Part shown: piece by piece, positions 27,502 to 37,707 of the stretch | How positions within the stretch are numbered: the stretch's first letter is position 1 | Layout of the letters: every line of letters starts with the position of its first letter | DNA from: JAOAGA01 sp964540515 | GTDB taxonomy: Bacteria; CALINM01 | Direction of reading: 5' to 3' | DNA length: 64,000 bases | Assembly (NCBI GenBank): GCA_964540515.1 | Contig: CAZIMS010000002.1 | Location: 186,001 to 250,000 of the forward strand | Translations under genes and position numbers: made by a program | The notes under the pieces: generated by a model | Database searches by the model: none | What the model was told of the DNA's origin: nothing | The model's input: only the letters and a program-made list of their open reading frames with translations

Positions 27502-28418
27502 TTTTCAATTTTTTTTGTTCCTATCTTGATATAAAAGAGAAAACCTATAAGACCGGTTATAATCATAATAATAAACCAAAGAAGTGAGAGAGTAACAGCT
27601 TTTTCTTCTGTTAACCCTGCTATGCTATAGAAGTGGAGAAAAGAGTACTCTCTTAATCCTACGCCTGAGAAAGATATGGGTATCATAGATATTACAGTTA
27701 TTATAGGTATAAAGATAAAATGATAACTAATTGCGATATCGATATTTATAGACTTTGATAACAGAAACACCACAAAAATCCCAATGCCTTGAATTGTAAG
27801 AGATAGAAAAAGGGTCTTTAAAAAGATATCTTTCTGGAAGATAAAATATTTTATAGAAGCCCGTACATCCTTTAATTTTTTGTAAAAAATTTCATAGGGG
27901 AAGAAGGAGACGAATATTGTTCCTGCTATAAAGATTGTGACTATAATAATAAAAAACTTAAGCGCAAAGGTGTCCTTAACATGCTGAAAACCAATGAGCG
28001 TAGCGACAGAGGCTATAGAAATTAGGGCTAACATACCCATATACCTTTCCATAAAAACTGATACCAGTGAGTCCCCCCTTTTTTGAGTTCCTTTATAAAG
28101 GTAGTATGCCTTTACTACATCACCCCCTACAGTTCCTGGAAGAAAGATATTAAAAAAGGCTCCGACCATATATAACTCAAAAAGTTGGAAAAAGTTTTTA
28201 TCTGCCTTTACAAAATAGGACCATCTTTTTGTAGAGAAAAACATTGTTGAGAGGTATAACAAAAGGGCTAAAATAAAAAAGGATAGCCTAATATTTTTAA
28301 ACTCGATTAAAAGCTCACTCAAGTCAAGCTTCCTTAAAACAGCGTAGATAAAAATAAAACTTATAGTAATCTTAAGAAAGGTTTTAATAAGGTTGTTTAT
28401 TTTCAATTCTATCTCCAT
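27498..28418 (-). CDS. UPF0104/LPG synthase TM-domain family membrane protein (flippase-like)
   Basis: The 306-residue protein has about eight hydrophobic spans and the family segment GAFFNIFLPGTVGGDVVKAYYLYK, with PISFSGVGLREYSF near residue 250. The family covers the flippase-like part of lysylphosphatidylglycerol synthases and proteins near glycosyltransferases. Its start lies inside the upstream GT2 gene (35-base overlap), so the two are translationally linked. Context suggests it moves or supports a polyprenyl-linked sugar (inference). Confidence 0.83.
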   Translation of the reverse strand: MEIELKINNLIKTFLKITISFIFIYAVLRKLDLSELLIEFKNIRLSFFILALLLYLSTMFFSTKRWSYFVKADKNFFQLFELYMVGAFFNIFLPGTVGGDVVKAYYLYKGTQKRGDSLVSVFMERYMGMLALISIASVATLIGFQHVKDTFALKFFIIIVTIFIAGTIFVSFFPYEIFYKKLKDVRASIKYFIFQKDIFLKTLFLSLTIQGIGIFVVFLLSKSINIDIAISYHFIFIPIITVISMIPISFSGVGLREYSFLHFYSIAGLTEEKAVTLSLLWFIIMIITGLIGFLFYIKIGTKKIEK

Positions 28419-29364
28419 TAGGACGTGACGACAAAATCTCTTTTATATAGTAGATTGGTTTACCTTGAGATTCAAAATATATCCTTACAAGAAACTCTCC
28501 TAATAACCCCACAGCAATAAACTGAATACCTAATATTATAAGAAGGACTGATAGTAATAAAAGCGGTCTTCCTCCAATGTTTTGACTGTAATAAAACTTC
28601 TCAAAAGTTAGTCTTAAGGCTAAAAAAAAACCTATCAAGGAGAAGATTAAACCAATAGAGCCAAAGGCTCTTAAAGGCTTTGTATAAAAGGATTGAAAAA
28701 ACTTTATCATTATAAGATCGATAATAACCTTAAAAGTTCGGGAAATACCATATTTCGACTTACCATATAATCTCGGGTTATGAGATACTTCAATTTCAGT
28801 AATCTTTGCGCCTATTTGGTTTGCTAAGGCAGGGATAAATCTGTGCATTTCACCATATAGTTTAAGGTTTTTAATAATCTCACTCCTATAGGCTTTTAGA
28901 CTGCAACCGTAATCATGAAGATTAACGCCTGTGACCTTAGATATAAGCCAGTTTGCAATCATTGAAGGGAGTTTGCGATTTATAAAACTATCTTTTCTGT
29001 TTTTTCTCCACCCAGAGACAAGATCATAGCCTTGCTCTAATACTTTTAAAAGTTTCCCAATGTCTTCAGGATCATTTTGCAGATCACCATCCATTGTAAC
29101 TATAAAATTCCCCGTTGCTTCTTTAAAACCAGCACAAAAGGCAGCTGTCTGACCAAAGTTTCTCCTAAAACTTATGAGAACTACATTCTCATCTTTTTTT
29201 TGAATATCTTTAAGAATATCAAAACTTTTATCAGTACTTCCGTCATCTACAAATATTATTTCATAGGATAGTTCCAGTTTTGTTAATGAGTTTGAGAGCC
29301 TCTCATAGAGAATCTGTATATTTTTTTCTTCGTTGTAAATGGGAATTACTACTGATAAATCCAT
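28384..29364 (-). CDS. polyprenyl-phosphate glycosyltransferase (GT2, DPM1/ArnC type)
   Basis: The 326-residue protein has a GT-A domain (residues 1-225: SVVIPIYNEEKNI, DDGSTDKS, and the DxD-like MDGDLQNDPEDI) followed by two C-terminal membrane spans (about 235-255 and 270-295) with an IGILGEFLVRIY-like end. This architecture transfers a sugar from a nucleotide donor to polyprenyl phosphate at the inner membrane. It heads a gt2-flippase-glnE transcript and is divergent from an ArnT-like gene, a natural donor/acceptor pair. Confidence 0.9.
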   Translation of the reverse strand: MDLSVVIPIYNEEKNIQILYERLSNSLTKLELSYEIIFVDDGSTDKSFDILKDIQKKDENVVLISFRRNFGQTAAFCAGFKEATGNFIVTMDGDLQNDPEDIGKLLKVLEQGYDLVSGWRKNRKDSFINRKLPSMIANWLISKVTGVNLHDYGCSLKAYRSEIIKNLKLYGEMHRFIPALANQIGAKITEIEVSHNPRLYGKSKYGISRTFKVIIDLIMIKFFQSFYTKPLRAFGSIGLIFSLIGFFLALRLTFEKFYYSQNIGGRPLLLLSVLLIILGIQFIAVGLLGEFLVRIYFESQGKPIYYIKEILSSRPNGDRIENKQPY

Positions 29365-29418
29365 AACATTAAAATTCTAAAACAAAAAATCAGACTTTTC
29401 TATTAAATTATTTAACTT

Positions 29419-29424
29419 TATAAT
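29419..29424 (+). promoter_or_regulatory. -10 box abutting the ArnT-like gene
   Basis: TATAAT at 29419-29424 ends 9 bases before GTG 29434 in the 69-base divergent intergenic region; no Shine-Dalgarno is present and the -35 is weak. Confidence 0.4.
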
Positions 29425-29433
29425 ATTTCTTCT

Positions 29434-30975
29434 GTGATTGGTAAAAATAAAGTTGAAGAGATTACTCTTTTCTTCATCATATATTTTGCATTTCTTTTTC
29501 TATTCTTTTGGAAAGCCCCTTTATATCCACCGGATGAACCAAAATATACTTTTGCAGCCTTAAAAATGCTTGAGACGGGAGACTATATTACCCCCTATTT
29601 CAACTGTGAGGATAGGCTTGAGAAACCAATATTTACCTATTGGCTTTTAGCCATTAGCTATAAATTATTTGGTGTTACCGACTGGTCATCAAGATTGCCT
29701 TTTGTATTAATCTCATTAGCATTGCTATTTATATTATACAAGGTGGCAAAAAAGGAAGTTAAGGGAACAGCTACTTATGTAGCCCTCCTTTTGTTTTGCA
29801 CAAATCTGCAGATTTTTGTTTACTCAAAAGCAATAGTTCCTGAAAACCCTCTCTTATTTTTCAACACATTAACTACTTTTCTCTTTTATTATGGCCTAAA
29901 AGAAGAGAGGATAAGCTTGATTAACTATGGCTATGTTTCAGCAGGTTTTGCCTTTTTAACCAAGGGACCTCTTGCTCTTATAATACCAATGGGTATCAAT
30001 CTTCCCTTCTTTTTCTTTAAGAAAGGTTTTAAAGCTAAACTTAAGACATTTTTAAGTCCCCGTGGAATATTATTTTTTATAATTCTGTCTCTTGTGTGGT
30101 ATGGGCCTATTATATATATTCATCGATGGGATTTCATTAATGAGTTTTTTATCCTCCATAACATTAAAAGATTTTCTGGCTCTGCCGATATGCATATTTA
30201 TCCTTACTATTATTATATTCCAATTCTTCTTATCTCCTTATATTTTTGGTTGCCCTATCTAAAAAATTTTATCTACTATCTTGTTAAGACGCCAAAAAAG
30301 ACTGATTTTGAGAAATTTTTATTATGGTGGGTGGTTTTTGTCTTTCTATTTTTTTCTTTTTCTAAGAACAAGCTTCATCACTATATAATCATTATTTATC
30401 CTGCCTTATCAATGCTTATAGCTATATCTTATGAAAGACTAAAGGAAGGAAAAGTTTTTTCAAATGTAATTTTAATAATACTTATAATACTCGAGTTTTC
30501 TTTAGTTATTTTCTCGAAAAGGCTATTTGAAAAGATTGATTATCCAATAAATCACCTATTATTAGTTTCACTCGTCTTTTCAATAACTTTACTTGTGACA
30601 AATAATCTATTTTCTAGATTTGTTAGCTTAGTTTTAAATGGATTGAAGTTTTTTTTAATAACAATGGTTGTATTCTTTTATATAGGTGAAAGAAGGAAGG
30701 ATATATACAATTCTTTAGAATACGCCAGGGAGATGGTAAAGGGTAAAAAAGTCTATACCTACAAAAGGTCTGCAGAAGACTTAAATCATTATCTTTCTGT
30801 TTGCATAGAAAGAGTTGAAAAAAAAGAAAATCTAATAAAAATCATAGCTAAAAAAGAGCCCTTTGTTTTGATTATTAGAGAGAGAAACTTACAGGAGATT
30901 GAAGATCTAAGATATCAGAAAAAATTACAAGTTCCCAATCTTAAGACTCTTGAAAGGTATCTTATCTCTTTTTAA
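29434..30975 (+). CDS. ArnT/PMT-like GT-C glycosyltransferase
   Basis: The 513-residue protein starts at GTG 29434. It has about twelve membrane spans and the PMT-family signature PPDEPKYTFAALKMLETGDYITPYFN (catalytic Asp-Glu in the first periplasmic loop) followed by KPIFTYWLLA. GT-C enzymes of this type use polyprenyl-phosphate sugars and act on the periplasmic side, for example adding aminoarabinose to lipid A. It lies opposite a polyprenyl-phosphate GT2 and a flippase-like gene that could provide its donor. The acceptor (lipid A or protein) is unknown. Confidence 0.85.
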   Translation: MIGKNKVEEITLFFIIYFAFLFLFFWKAPLYPPDEPKYTFAALKMLETGDYITPYFNCEDRLEKPIFTYWLLAISYKLFGVTDWSSRLPFVLISLALLFILYKVAKKEVKGTATYVALLLFCTNLQIFVYSKAIVPENPLLFFNTLTTFLFYYGLKEERISLINYGYVSAGFAFLTKGPLALIIPMGINLPFFFFKKGFKAKLKTFLSPRGILFFIILSLVWYGPIIYIHRWDFINEFFILHNIKRFSGSADMHIYPYYYYIPILLISLYFWLPYLKNFIYYLVKTPKKTDFEKFLLWWVVFVFLFFSFSKNKLHHYIIIIYPALSMLIAISYERLKEGKVFSNVILIILIILEFSLVIFSKRLFEKIDYPINHLLLVSLVFSITLLVTNNLFSRFVSLVLNGLKFFLITMVVFFYIGERRKDIYNSLEYAREMVKGKKVYTYKRSAEDLNHYLSVCIERVEKKENLIKIIAKKEPFVLIIRERNLQEIEDLRYQKKLQVPNLKTLERYLISF

Positions 30976-30988
30976 TTTAATTAGCTCT

Positions 30989-32371
30989 TCAAAACTTATA
31001 TTTAATCCCTGTTCCCGCCACAAAACCTTCTTTATCTTCCTTGAAGTATGCACTTTCAATTAAGAGACTTAAAAAATCTGAGATGTTATGGATAAATTTT
31101 ACTCCATAGGCTTCAAATATCTTACTTGTGGAGACTTTTTTTAATCTTTCGTAACTTAGCTCAACATTGCTCTTATCAAAATTATATCTCATCATCACAA
31201 ACCAGTCTTTTGCGTTTCCCCCTATGTAATGTCCTATTATATCTCCATTGTAAGTATAGCCCTGTGTAAATATATGATGCTTATACCATACATCTTGCCT
31301 AAAAACTGTGTCAGCATGCTCGACTAATAACTCAAGATTATTAAAAGACAATACTTTGGGTAAATAGAGGCTATAAATAAAGGCATATTTATATGGGTAG
31401 GGAAAATCTTCGCTTACATCTTCGCCAATTGCTTCTAAATAGAAGGTAAAGGGCTGAAACTTATTAGGAGATATGATTTTAAAATCAAAACCTGCTCTTT
31501 GGTCTCCGGGCTCATTATTTATGTTTGAGGTGGTATTTTTTTCTTTATTTCCTATAAGACTATCAAAAAAGGCTGATAGACTGTTATCTCTGCCTTTTCC
31601 ACCATAGATAGCTGTTTTAGAAAGACCTATCTCTAAATATTCAGAGGGTTTTAGGGTTAGTCTAAGACCGTTCATGTAGGGGGATTTTACATCGGTTCTA
31701 TTATTTTCGAGTTTAGTTAAAAAGAAGGTAAGTCTAAAGGGGACTATAAACTCATAGGGAGTACTGTTTGAGATTTTTATTACATTTAGCCCTTCTGGGT
31801 TATTAGAAAGAAGGATTGAACCATTTTGTCCACCTCCCCACCACTGATTTTCCTTACCAATAGATACCTCTAATTTTTTATATGTAAACAATCCATAAAT
31901 TTCATTTAAGCTTACCTTCTCATATATTTCATTACTTATGAAATATGGTGAGACATAAGCTCCAAAATTAGTAAAATTTCCAAAGATATCAGTCTGTGCT
32001 ATTAGATTAGAGCCCTTTTCTATATCTAAATCAAAATTATTTTTATTTTGTAATATGCTACTTTGCTCCGTATATTTGTATTCAATGCTTGCTGTAGCTC
32101 CAAAATCGGTTTTTGGTAATTCTTTTTTTATTTTTTCTATTATCTTTAAGGCAAGTTTATCTTTGCCACCTAATTTTTCAGCTTCTTTAAGAAGCCTTTT
32201 AACCTCATTAATTGATAGAGGAAGGGTGGTAAGCTGGCCAGATTTTATGTAGCCTAAAGCCTCAAGCCTTCTCAAACCATTATATACATCAGAAGATATT
32301 GGTAAATATATATCAGCCTGAGACAGAGATATATAAAAAAACACAAAAAATAATGTAAGAAATTTTTTCAT
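30989..32371 (-). CDS. Wzi-like capsule/outer-membrane beta-barrel protein
   Basis: The 460-residue product has a signal peptide (FLTLFFVFFYISLSQA), an N-terminal helical segment (SSDVYNGLRRLEALGYIKSG), and then alternating amphipathic beta strands with many aromatic residues ending in GTGIKYKF, a typical barrel terminus. The segment KENQWWGGGQNGSILLSNNPEG matches the capsule assembly Wzi family, which anchors capsular polysaccharide to the outer membrane. It begins directly after the stop of a GT9 gene (no intergenic base), linking it to surface polysaccharide. Confidence 0.82.
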   Translation of the reverse strand: MKKFLTLFFVFFYISLSQADIYLPISSDVYNGLRRLEALGYIKSGQLTTLPLSINEVKRLLKEAEKLGGKDKLALKIIEKIKKELPKTDFGATASIEYKYTEQSSILQNKNNFDLDIEKGSNLIAQTDIFGNFTNFGAYVSPYFISNEIYEKVSLNEIYGLFTYKKLEVSIGKENQWWGGGQNGSILLSNNPEGLNVIKISNSTPYEFIVPFRLTFFLTKLENNRTDVKSPYMNGLRLTLKPSEYLEIGLSKTAIYGGKGRDNSLSAFFDSLIGNKEKNTTSNINNEPGDQRAGFDFKIISPNKFQPFTFYLEAIGEDVSEDFPYPYKYAFIYSLYLPKVLSFNNLELLVEHADTVFRQDVWYKHHIFTQGYTYNGDIIGHYIGGNAKDWFVMMRYNFDKSNVELSYERLKKVSTSKIFEAYGVKFIHNISDFLSLLIESAYFKEDKEGFVAGTGIKYKF

Positions 32372-33355
32372 TTAGAGTGCCTCCAATAGTTTATTAAAGA
32401 CGTCTTCAGGAGTAATTTTTTTCATACATTCTAAATAATGGCTATTTTTACATTTTCTTTTTCTACAGGGCACACATTTTACATCCTTTGCCTGAATAAC
32501 AATATGCCCATTTCCTACTGGTCCTGTCCTTTTTGGGTCTGCAGCACCAAAAAGGGCTATTACTTTTGCTCCAACTGCTGTCCCAATATGCATAGGACCT
32601 GTATCACCGGTTACAAGTATTTTACACCTTTTTAAGATACTTCCAAGCTCTAAAAGGTTTATTTTTCCTACTAAATTAATTACATCTTTACTCTCTGAAA
32701 TTTTTATTATCTCCTCTGCGAGGTCTAGGTCCTCTCTACCACCAATTAAAATAACTTTTAAAGTGCTATTATTTTCGACAAGATTAATTAAGCTTGCAAA
32801 ATGAGTTGCAGGCCATCTGTTTACGCTATGACTTGCCCCTGGGTTTAGGGCAATTACTTTTTTATCAACCATATTGTTTAATTTAAAAAAATTTTCAGCA
32901 AAAACTTCACTTTCATTATCTAAAAAAAGGTCTAAAGCTATATCATCGAGATTGAGATCTATATTTAAAGCTCTTAGTGTCTCAAGGTGATTAATTACAG
33001 CATGTTTTTTTTCATCCTTTTGATAAACAAGCACCTTTTTAGCATTAAGATAAAATATTAAAAACCAGAGCCTCAAATTGCTTCTTTGAAAGTTTAGAAT
33101 AATGTCATAACCTTCTTTTTTAATCTCTCTACAAAGATTTAAAAAATCAATAAATTTTTTATGCAACCCCTTTTTTTCATAAACAAAAATTTTATCAACA
33201 TAGGGATTGTTTACAAAAATGCTCTTAGTTGCTTGAGAAGAGACAAGTATTGAAATTCCTGCCTTAGGATATCTTTTCTTTAACTGCCTTATTACAGGCG
33301 TTAAATGTAGCAGATCACCTATTGCCCCAGGTTTGAGAAGAAGAAAATCCTTCAT
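32372..33355 (-). CDS. heptosyltransferase-like glycosyltransferase family 9
   Basis: The 327-residue GT-B protein opens with FLLLKPGAIGDLLHLTPVIRQLKKRYP, the GT9 donor-side motif, and has GDTGPMHIGTAVGAKVIALFGAADPKRTGPVG and the CVPCRKRKC tail seen in LPS ADP-heptosyltransferases (WaaC/F/Q). It acts in the cytoplasm on lipid A-core or a related acceptor. Start ATG 33355 has GAAAG nearby. It is the first intact gene downstream of the decayed polysaccharide section. Confidence 0.9.
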   Translation of the reverse strand: MKDFLLLKPGAIGDLLHLTPVIRQLKKRYPKAGISILVSSQATKSIFVNNPYVDKIFVYEKKGLHKKFIDFLNLCREIKKEGYDIILNFQRSNLRLWFLIFYLNAKKVLVYQKDEKKHAVINHLETLRALNIDLNLDDIALDLFLDNESEVFAENFFKLNNMVDKKVIALNPGASHSVNRWPATHFASLINLVENNSTLKVILIGGREDLDLAEEIIKISESKDVINLVGKINLLELGSILKRCKILVTGDTGPMHIGTAVGAKVIALFGAADPKRTGPVGNGHIVIQAKDVKCVPCRKRKCKNSHYLECMKKITPEDVFNKLLEAL

Positions 33356-33362
33356 CTTTCTT

Positions 33363-33753
33363 TCATAAAAGAATTAGACTAAAGATATTTAATTGTAAAT
33401 ATATTTTACTAATCAATTTTTTCATAACTTTTTTAGGTCTGAAAATCTCCTTAAGATATATTTTAATGTGTTTAAGATACAAAAACTTATATGTTTACCA
33501 CGATTGTAACATAATAACTCTGTTCATAAAATTTGTGGGTTGGAAAAGCATGTTGTTCTGTTTTCAAACCAAAATCAATATTTTTATTTGTAATTTCTGT
33601 ATTTTTAATATTTGTTGATTGTTTGTAAGCCTTATCGAGCCAGTAAGGCTCTTCTGTGTGAATATAATGAAGATAGTATGAGATATAGTATTTTTCAGAT
33701 ATTTTGAATTTGTTATAGAAAGTTGATTCAGTTCCGTATATTTTATATATCAT
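33363..33753 (-). pseudogene. decayed reading frame in polysaccharide cluster
   Basis: From ATG 33753 there is an 88-codon frame containing EEPYWLDKAY and no convincing family match; a second frame just downstream reads KHIKIYLKEIFRPKKVMKK and continues to a TGA at 33363-33365. The two look like pieces of one gene separated by a frameshift near 33485. I cannot name the parent; a glycosyl- or methyltransferase is plausible. The remaining 33754-34005 is very AT-rich and shows no gene, repeat or convincing promoter. Confidence 0.4.
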
Positions 33754-34005
33754 TTTATTTGTACATGGATGGTATTTATTTTTATATTAAAATTTAGTAG
33801 CTATCATAACATTTTTAAGTCATGTAAATAAAGTTTTCTGTTTTTATAGCTGATTCAGTAAACTATAAGCTGAGAGTTTGAAAAAATATTTAAATTTTTT
33901 AATAAATAATAAATGCTAAATTTAAGGATAAATTTTATAAAATAGAACTAATTTGATATAAGGTTATTTCTCTATATTGTTATACTAAACGAGCATTTAT
34001 AAAAA

Positions 34006-35184
34006 TTAATAAACAAATTCAATAGCTTCTATAATCTTTTCAGCAAATCTTTTTTTTCTTTCTAATAATTTATTTGTGAGAATATCTTTATTAATCTTGT
34101 GTCCACCTAGTTGTAACATCAAGTACATTTTTTCAGCTAAATCTTCAGGATCACCTGCTTTGAAAAAAGTTACATATTCATCATTGATTTCTTTATTTAC
34201 AGGTATATCAGATACTATTGCTGGAATACCTATTGAAAGTGCATCATACACAGATCCACCGCCAGGACCTCCCTCAAAAAGAGTTGGTTGAATTACACAA
34301 AAAGATTTTTTCATAATGACCATTTGTTCATCTTTATCGATAAATCCTAAAAAGTGTATTCGATCCTGAAGATTCATTTTTTTTATTTCTTGATTTAAAT
34401 TATTAAAAAAATTGGGTTGGCGATAGTCAATAGTTTTGCCAGTGCAGATAATATGTATATTGTTAATCCTATACTTGTCTTCTAAAATCTTTAATGCTTT
34501 AAAAGCAGTGATATGAGACTTGTGGTACCAAAATTGATTGGATATAATAAAAAATTTTTCTGGTAGATATACTTTTGGCTCAATTTGGCAATTTAACCAA
34601 TCTTTTCTCGGAAAAGGGCAAAAAGGTAAAACAAAAATCTTTTTTTCATCTGCTCCATAAAATTTTTTTAAATCTTCTTTTACAAATTTGGAATTCACTA
34701 ACACTGCGTTAGAGTTATTAATTATATCTTCGATGTTACTGTCTCTTGATTTTTTTTCTCGTTCAGTGAAGAAGTCAGGAAGATATTTGTGTTAAAGGTC
34801 AAAAATATAGCCAATCCAAGGCAAAGGAAAATTTCTTCCTAAAGAATCAGCGGTAGGACAAATCACATCAACTTGATTACTATTTAATTTTCTTTTAAGG
34901 TCATTCCAATCGTCGTTGGTATAGTAAATAACTTTAAGCTCTTTATCGAGATCTTTTAAGTATCCTAATCCTTCTTTTTTTGATAGTTCATTTTTCTTTT
35001 TAAATAAACTTTTTACATAAAACTCTAGTTGTTTGAAGAAACTTTTTTGTGGGATCAACATATACAATTGATTATTTTTATTTTTTTCTAAATTATTCCT
35101 CTTGAGAGAGCTTATAAAATAACCAAGTAAGTCAACTCCCCCTCCCCAACTCAAAAAAGTTTTTCCATGGATTGCAATTTTCAT
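34006..35184 (-). pseudogene. GT4-type glycosyltransferase interrupted by in-frame TAA
   Basis: Both halves are in one frame: 35184-34795 encodes a GT-B N-terminal domain beginning MKIAIHGKTFLSWGGGVDL and ending IGYIFDL, then TAA at 34792-34794, then HKYLPDFFTERE and the rest, including LPEKFFIISNQFWYHKSH, a CTGKTIDYRQP region and the GT4 phosphate-binding EGGPGGGSVYDALSIGIPAIVSD. Related proteins have a glutamine where the stop lies (FDFQHKY), so CAA to TAA is the likely lesion. The full gene is 392 codons plus stop. The start overlaps the upstream acyltransferase stop (ATGA). Confidence 0.8.
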
Positions 35185-35838
35185 CTATTCTCAACCATCT
35201 TAGCAAGAATTCCAATATAAGTGCCAGGCTCATTTATATTTTTTACTACAACAGCTCCAGCTCTATTATTGTGTTATAAATAATAGATACATTTTCGGAA
35301 AATACTGCACCGGTTCCCAAAAAAACATTTTCTCCAACTTTAACATTTCCAGAAATATGGACACCGGGAGAAAAAGTTGTAAAAGACGCAATTTCAACAT
35401 CATGTCCTATTGTACAATTTAGGTTAATTAGAGCAAAGTCTTTTATAATTATATCTGTTGTTAGGATTGAGCCAGCACATAATATATTGCCTATCCCCAT
35501 CTTAATTTTGTTATTTCTTGTATCAAAAACTACAGAGGGGTGAATAATATTTAGAAAAAAAGCTTTATTTAATTTTGTTTTAATTTTCTCATATATTTTC
35601 TTCCTAATAATTGGGTTACCCACCGCTATGACACAGTTTACTTCTTTGTTTTTAAATTTAGCAAAAAATCGCTCTCTGATAAAACTAATTTTGAGTTTAT
35701 TTCAGTGCCAACTAATGGATTGGGTTCTTCAGCAATAAAATAAGATGGTCTTAGATCTTCAGCTGATTTAATAAATATATCATTAAGTAAGAAATCTACT
35801 TCTTTAGCAAAACCGGCGCTTCCAAAAATTACATTCAT
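35181..35838 (-). pseudogene. PglD/NeuD-type sugar O-acyltransferase with two frameshifts
   Basis: The N-terminal piece (from ATG 35838) has FGSAGFAKEVDFLL, the Rossmann-like start of PglD/NeuD proteins. After a lost base in the A6 run 35663-35668 the frame continues KNKEVNCVIAVGNPIIRKK and the left-handed beta-helix hexapeptides (GNILCAGSILTTDI, IGHDVEIASFTTFSPGVHISG). A second lost base near 35261-35264 shifts the end, which otherwise reads NTIIGAGAVVVKNINEPG to TGA 35181-35183. Repaired length is about 219 residues, normal for the family, which acetylates amino sugars next to a DegT aminotransferase. Confidence 0.82.
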
Positions 35839-35844
35839 AAATAC

Positions 35845-36944
35845 TCAGTTATTTTTAAAAAATAATTCTATATTTTTGCAAATATACTCTATCTCTTCAT
35901 CACTAATGTCTGGATAACTTGGAAGGTTTATCCCTCTTTGTGAAAGGTTCTCTGCTATAGGATAACTTTCACCTTTAAAGTACATTGGCATGAGATGTAC
36001 AGTATTAAATAAAGGCCTTGTTTCTATCCCATTTTCACAAAGATATTTTCTCAAAGGATCTCTTAAAGAAATATTTTTTAAAAGAATAGAAAACATCCAG
36101 TGGGAAGGAGTAATGTGTTTTTTTACCTCTTGAAAATCAAGAGGTAACCCTGATAATAGATCTTTATATTTTTCTGATAATTTACGTTTTTTAATTAAAA
36201 TTTCTTCAATTCGTTCGAGTTGAGCTAATCCTATGGCAGCACTAATATTTGTCATTCGATAATTATAACCGATAACATCATGCCAGTATTCTCTCCCTTC
36301 TGATAATCCTTGTCCTTTTAACTTACATATATTTTTATATAGTTCTTCCTGTTGAGTACAAACCATTCCTCCCTCACCACATGTTATTGTTTTATTTCCA
36401 AAAAAACTAAAGGTTGATACATCCCCAAAAGTTCCTACATGTTTACCTTTGTAAGTGGTACCTATTGCTTCAGCACAGTCTTCAATCACATATAAATTAT
36501 ACTTTTTAGCAAGTGCGATGATTTCGTCCATATCACAAGAATTGCCATAGAGATGAACAACTACAATAGCTTTTGTTTTTTCTGTTACCTTTCTTTCTAT
36601 TTCTTTAGTAGCTAATTGCCATGTTAATGGATCTGAATCTAAAAAAACCACTTTGGCATTACAATAGGCTATAGCATTGACAGAAGCTATATAGGTTAGG
36701 GTAGGTACTAGTACCTCATCATTTTCTTTTATACCTAAGTTTCTCAGTGCTACGTGAAGAGCAACAGTTCCATTAGTAACTGTTGCTGCATAACTTGAGC
36801 CAATGAATTTAGAAAATTCTTGCTCAAAAGTGTTTATAAATTTTCCTTTTGAAGATATCCATGTAGAATCCAAACAATCATTTACATATTTTTTTCATTT
36901 CCGAACAAAGAAGGTTTATAGACAGGTATTTTATAATTTTTCAT
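35845..36944 (-). pseudogene. DegT/DnrJ/EryC1 aminotransferase, frameshift near N-terminus
   Basis: From ATG 36944 the frame reads MKNYKIPVYKPSLFGNE then breaks in the 7-base T run at 36889-36895; with one base restored it continues KKYVNDCLDSTWISSKGKF into a 342-residue open frame. It has the family features VTNGTVALH, EDCAEAIG and the PLP lysine in FSFFGNKTITCGEGGMV. Repaired length is about 366. Sugar aminotransferases of this class make 4-amino-4,6-dideoxy sugars, and the neighbouring PglD-type gene would acylate the product. The ATG overlaps the upstream GT2 gene by 14 bases. A TTG inside the open part could still give a shortened protein, but it would lack conserved N-terminal residues. 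Confidence 0.8.
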
Positions 36945-37707
36945 TTTTATAGTTTTTCTCCCAAATCTTTAAATGTCTAAAAAAGTAGTTTAAAAATATC
37001 ATAAAAGCGCATATAAATCCATGAAAACCATCTTTGTAACCTTTGTGAATAATGTATCTACTAAAAAATCTCTCTAAAGGCTGAAAAAAAAGCTTGAAAT
37101 AGCTGAACTTGTTTTTTTGTGAATATTCAAAATCTGCGTCTATGGAACTATATTTATTCATTTTTTGTATAAATATCTCAATACTTTTATATGAATCATG
37201 GCATATTGGATTTTTAAAAGTGTACTTAGCACCATTGTAAATAACGTGTTCATGTAAAACACCTTCCCACTTTCCCCTATCTTTTCTATAGAGTCTCACT
37301 CTATAGCCAGGATACCATTTTCCATGTTTTATAAATTTTCCAATTACAAAATCCATCATGGGAACTTCACAGGCTACATAATCATCCGTTAAATTTTTAT
37401 CAAAAAAATCATAAACTTCTTTTCCTAAAGCCTCTGATATTGTTTCATCGGCATCTATGAACATAACCCAGCTATAAGTTGCCTTTGAAGCAGCGATATT
37501 TCGTTGTTCTGAATAATTTCCTGTCCAAGGATGTACTAAAACTCTTGCACCCAAACTCTCAGCAATCTCTCTGGTCCTATCAGTACTTTCAGAATCAAAA
37601 ACCAATATCTCTTTAGCCAATCTTGCTGAGTTTATAGCTTTTTCTATGTTCTTTTCTTCGTTTTTCGTAATAATAATTACTGATAAATCTAGAGACTTTT
37701 CTTTCAT
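36931..37707 (-). CDS. GT2 glycosyltransferase (WaaE/KdtX-like)
   Basis: The 258-residue protein has LDLSVIIITKNEEKNIEKAI, a DSESTDRT motif and FIDADETIS (DxD), followed by WYPGYRVRLYRK and a conserved HEH segment, typical of WaaE/KdtX-like LPS core glucosyltransferases. The C-terminus has a hydrophobic segment that may associate with the membrane. It overlaps the upstream GT2 by 4 bases. Confidence 0.88.
   Translation of the reverse strand: MKEKSLDLSVIIITKNEEKNIEKAINSARLAKEILVFDSESTDRTREIAESLGARVLVHPWTGNYSEQRNIAASKATYSWVMFIDADETISEALGKEVYDFFDKNLTDDYVACEVPMMDFVIGKFIKHGKWYPGYRVRLYRKDRGKWEGVLHEHVIYNGAKYTFKNPICHDSYKSIEIFIQKMNKYSSIDADFEYSQKNKFSYFKLFFQPLERFFSRYIIHKGYKDGFHGFICAFMIFLNYFFRHLKIWEKNYKNEKL

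Noticed and set aside
30976..30988. Terminator between the ArnT-like and convergent Wzi-like genes
   Set aside because: Only 13 bases separate the stops and no hairpin with a T-tract is present.
34789..34797. In-frame TAA in the GT4 gene as possible recoding
   Set aside because: TAA is not used for selenocysteine or pyrrolysine; a CAA to TAA mutation explains it, and the neighbours are also broken.
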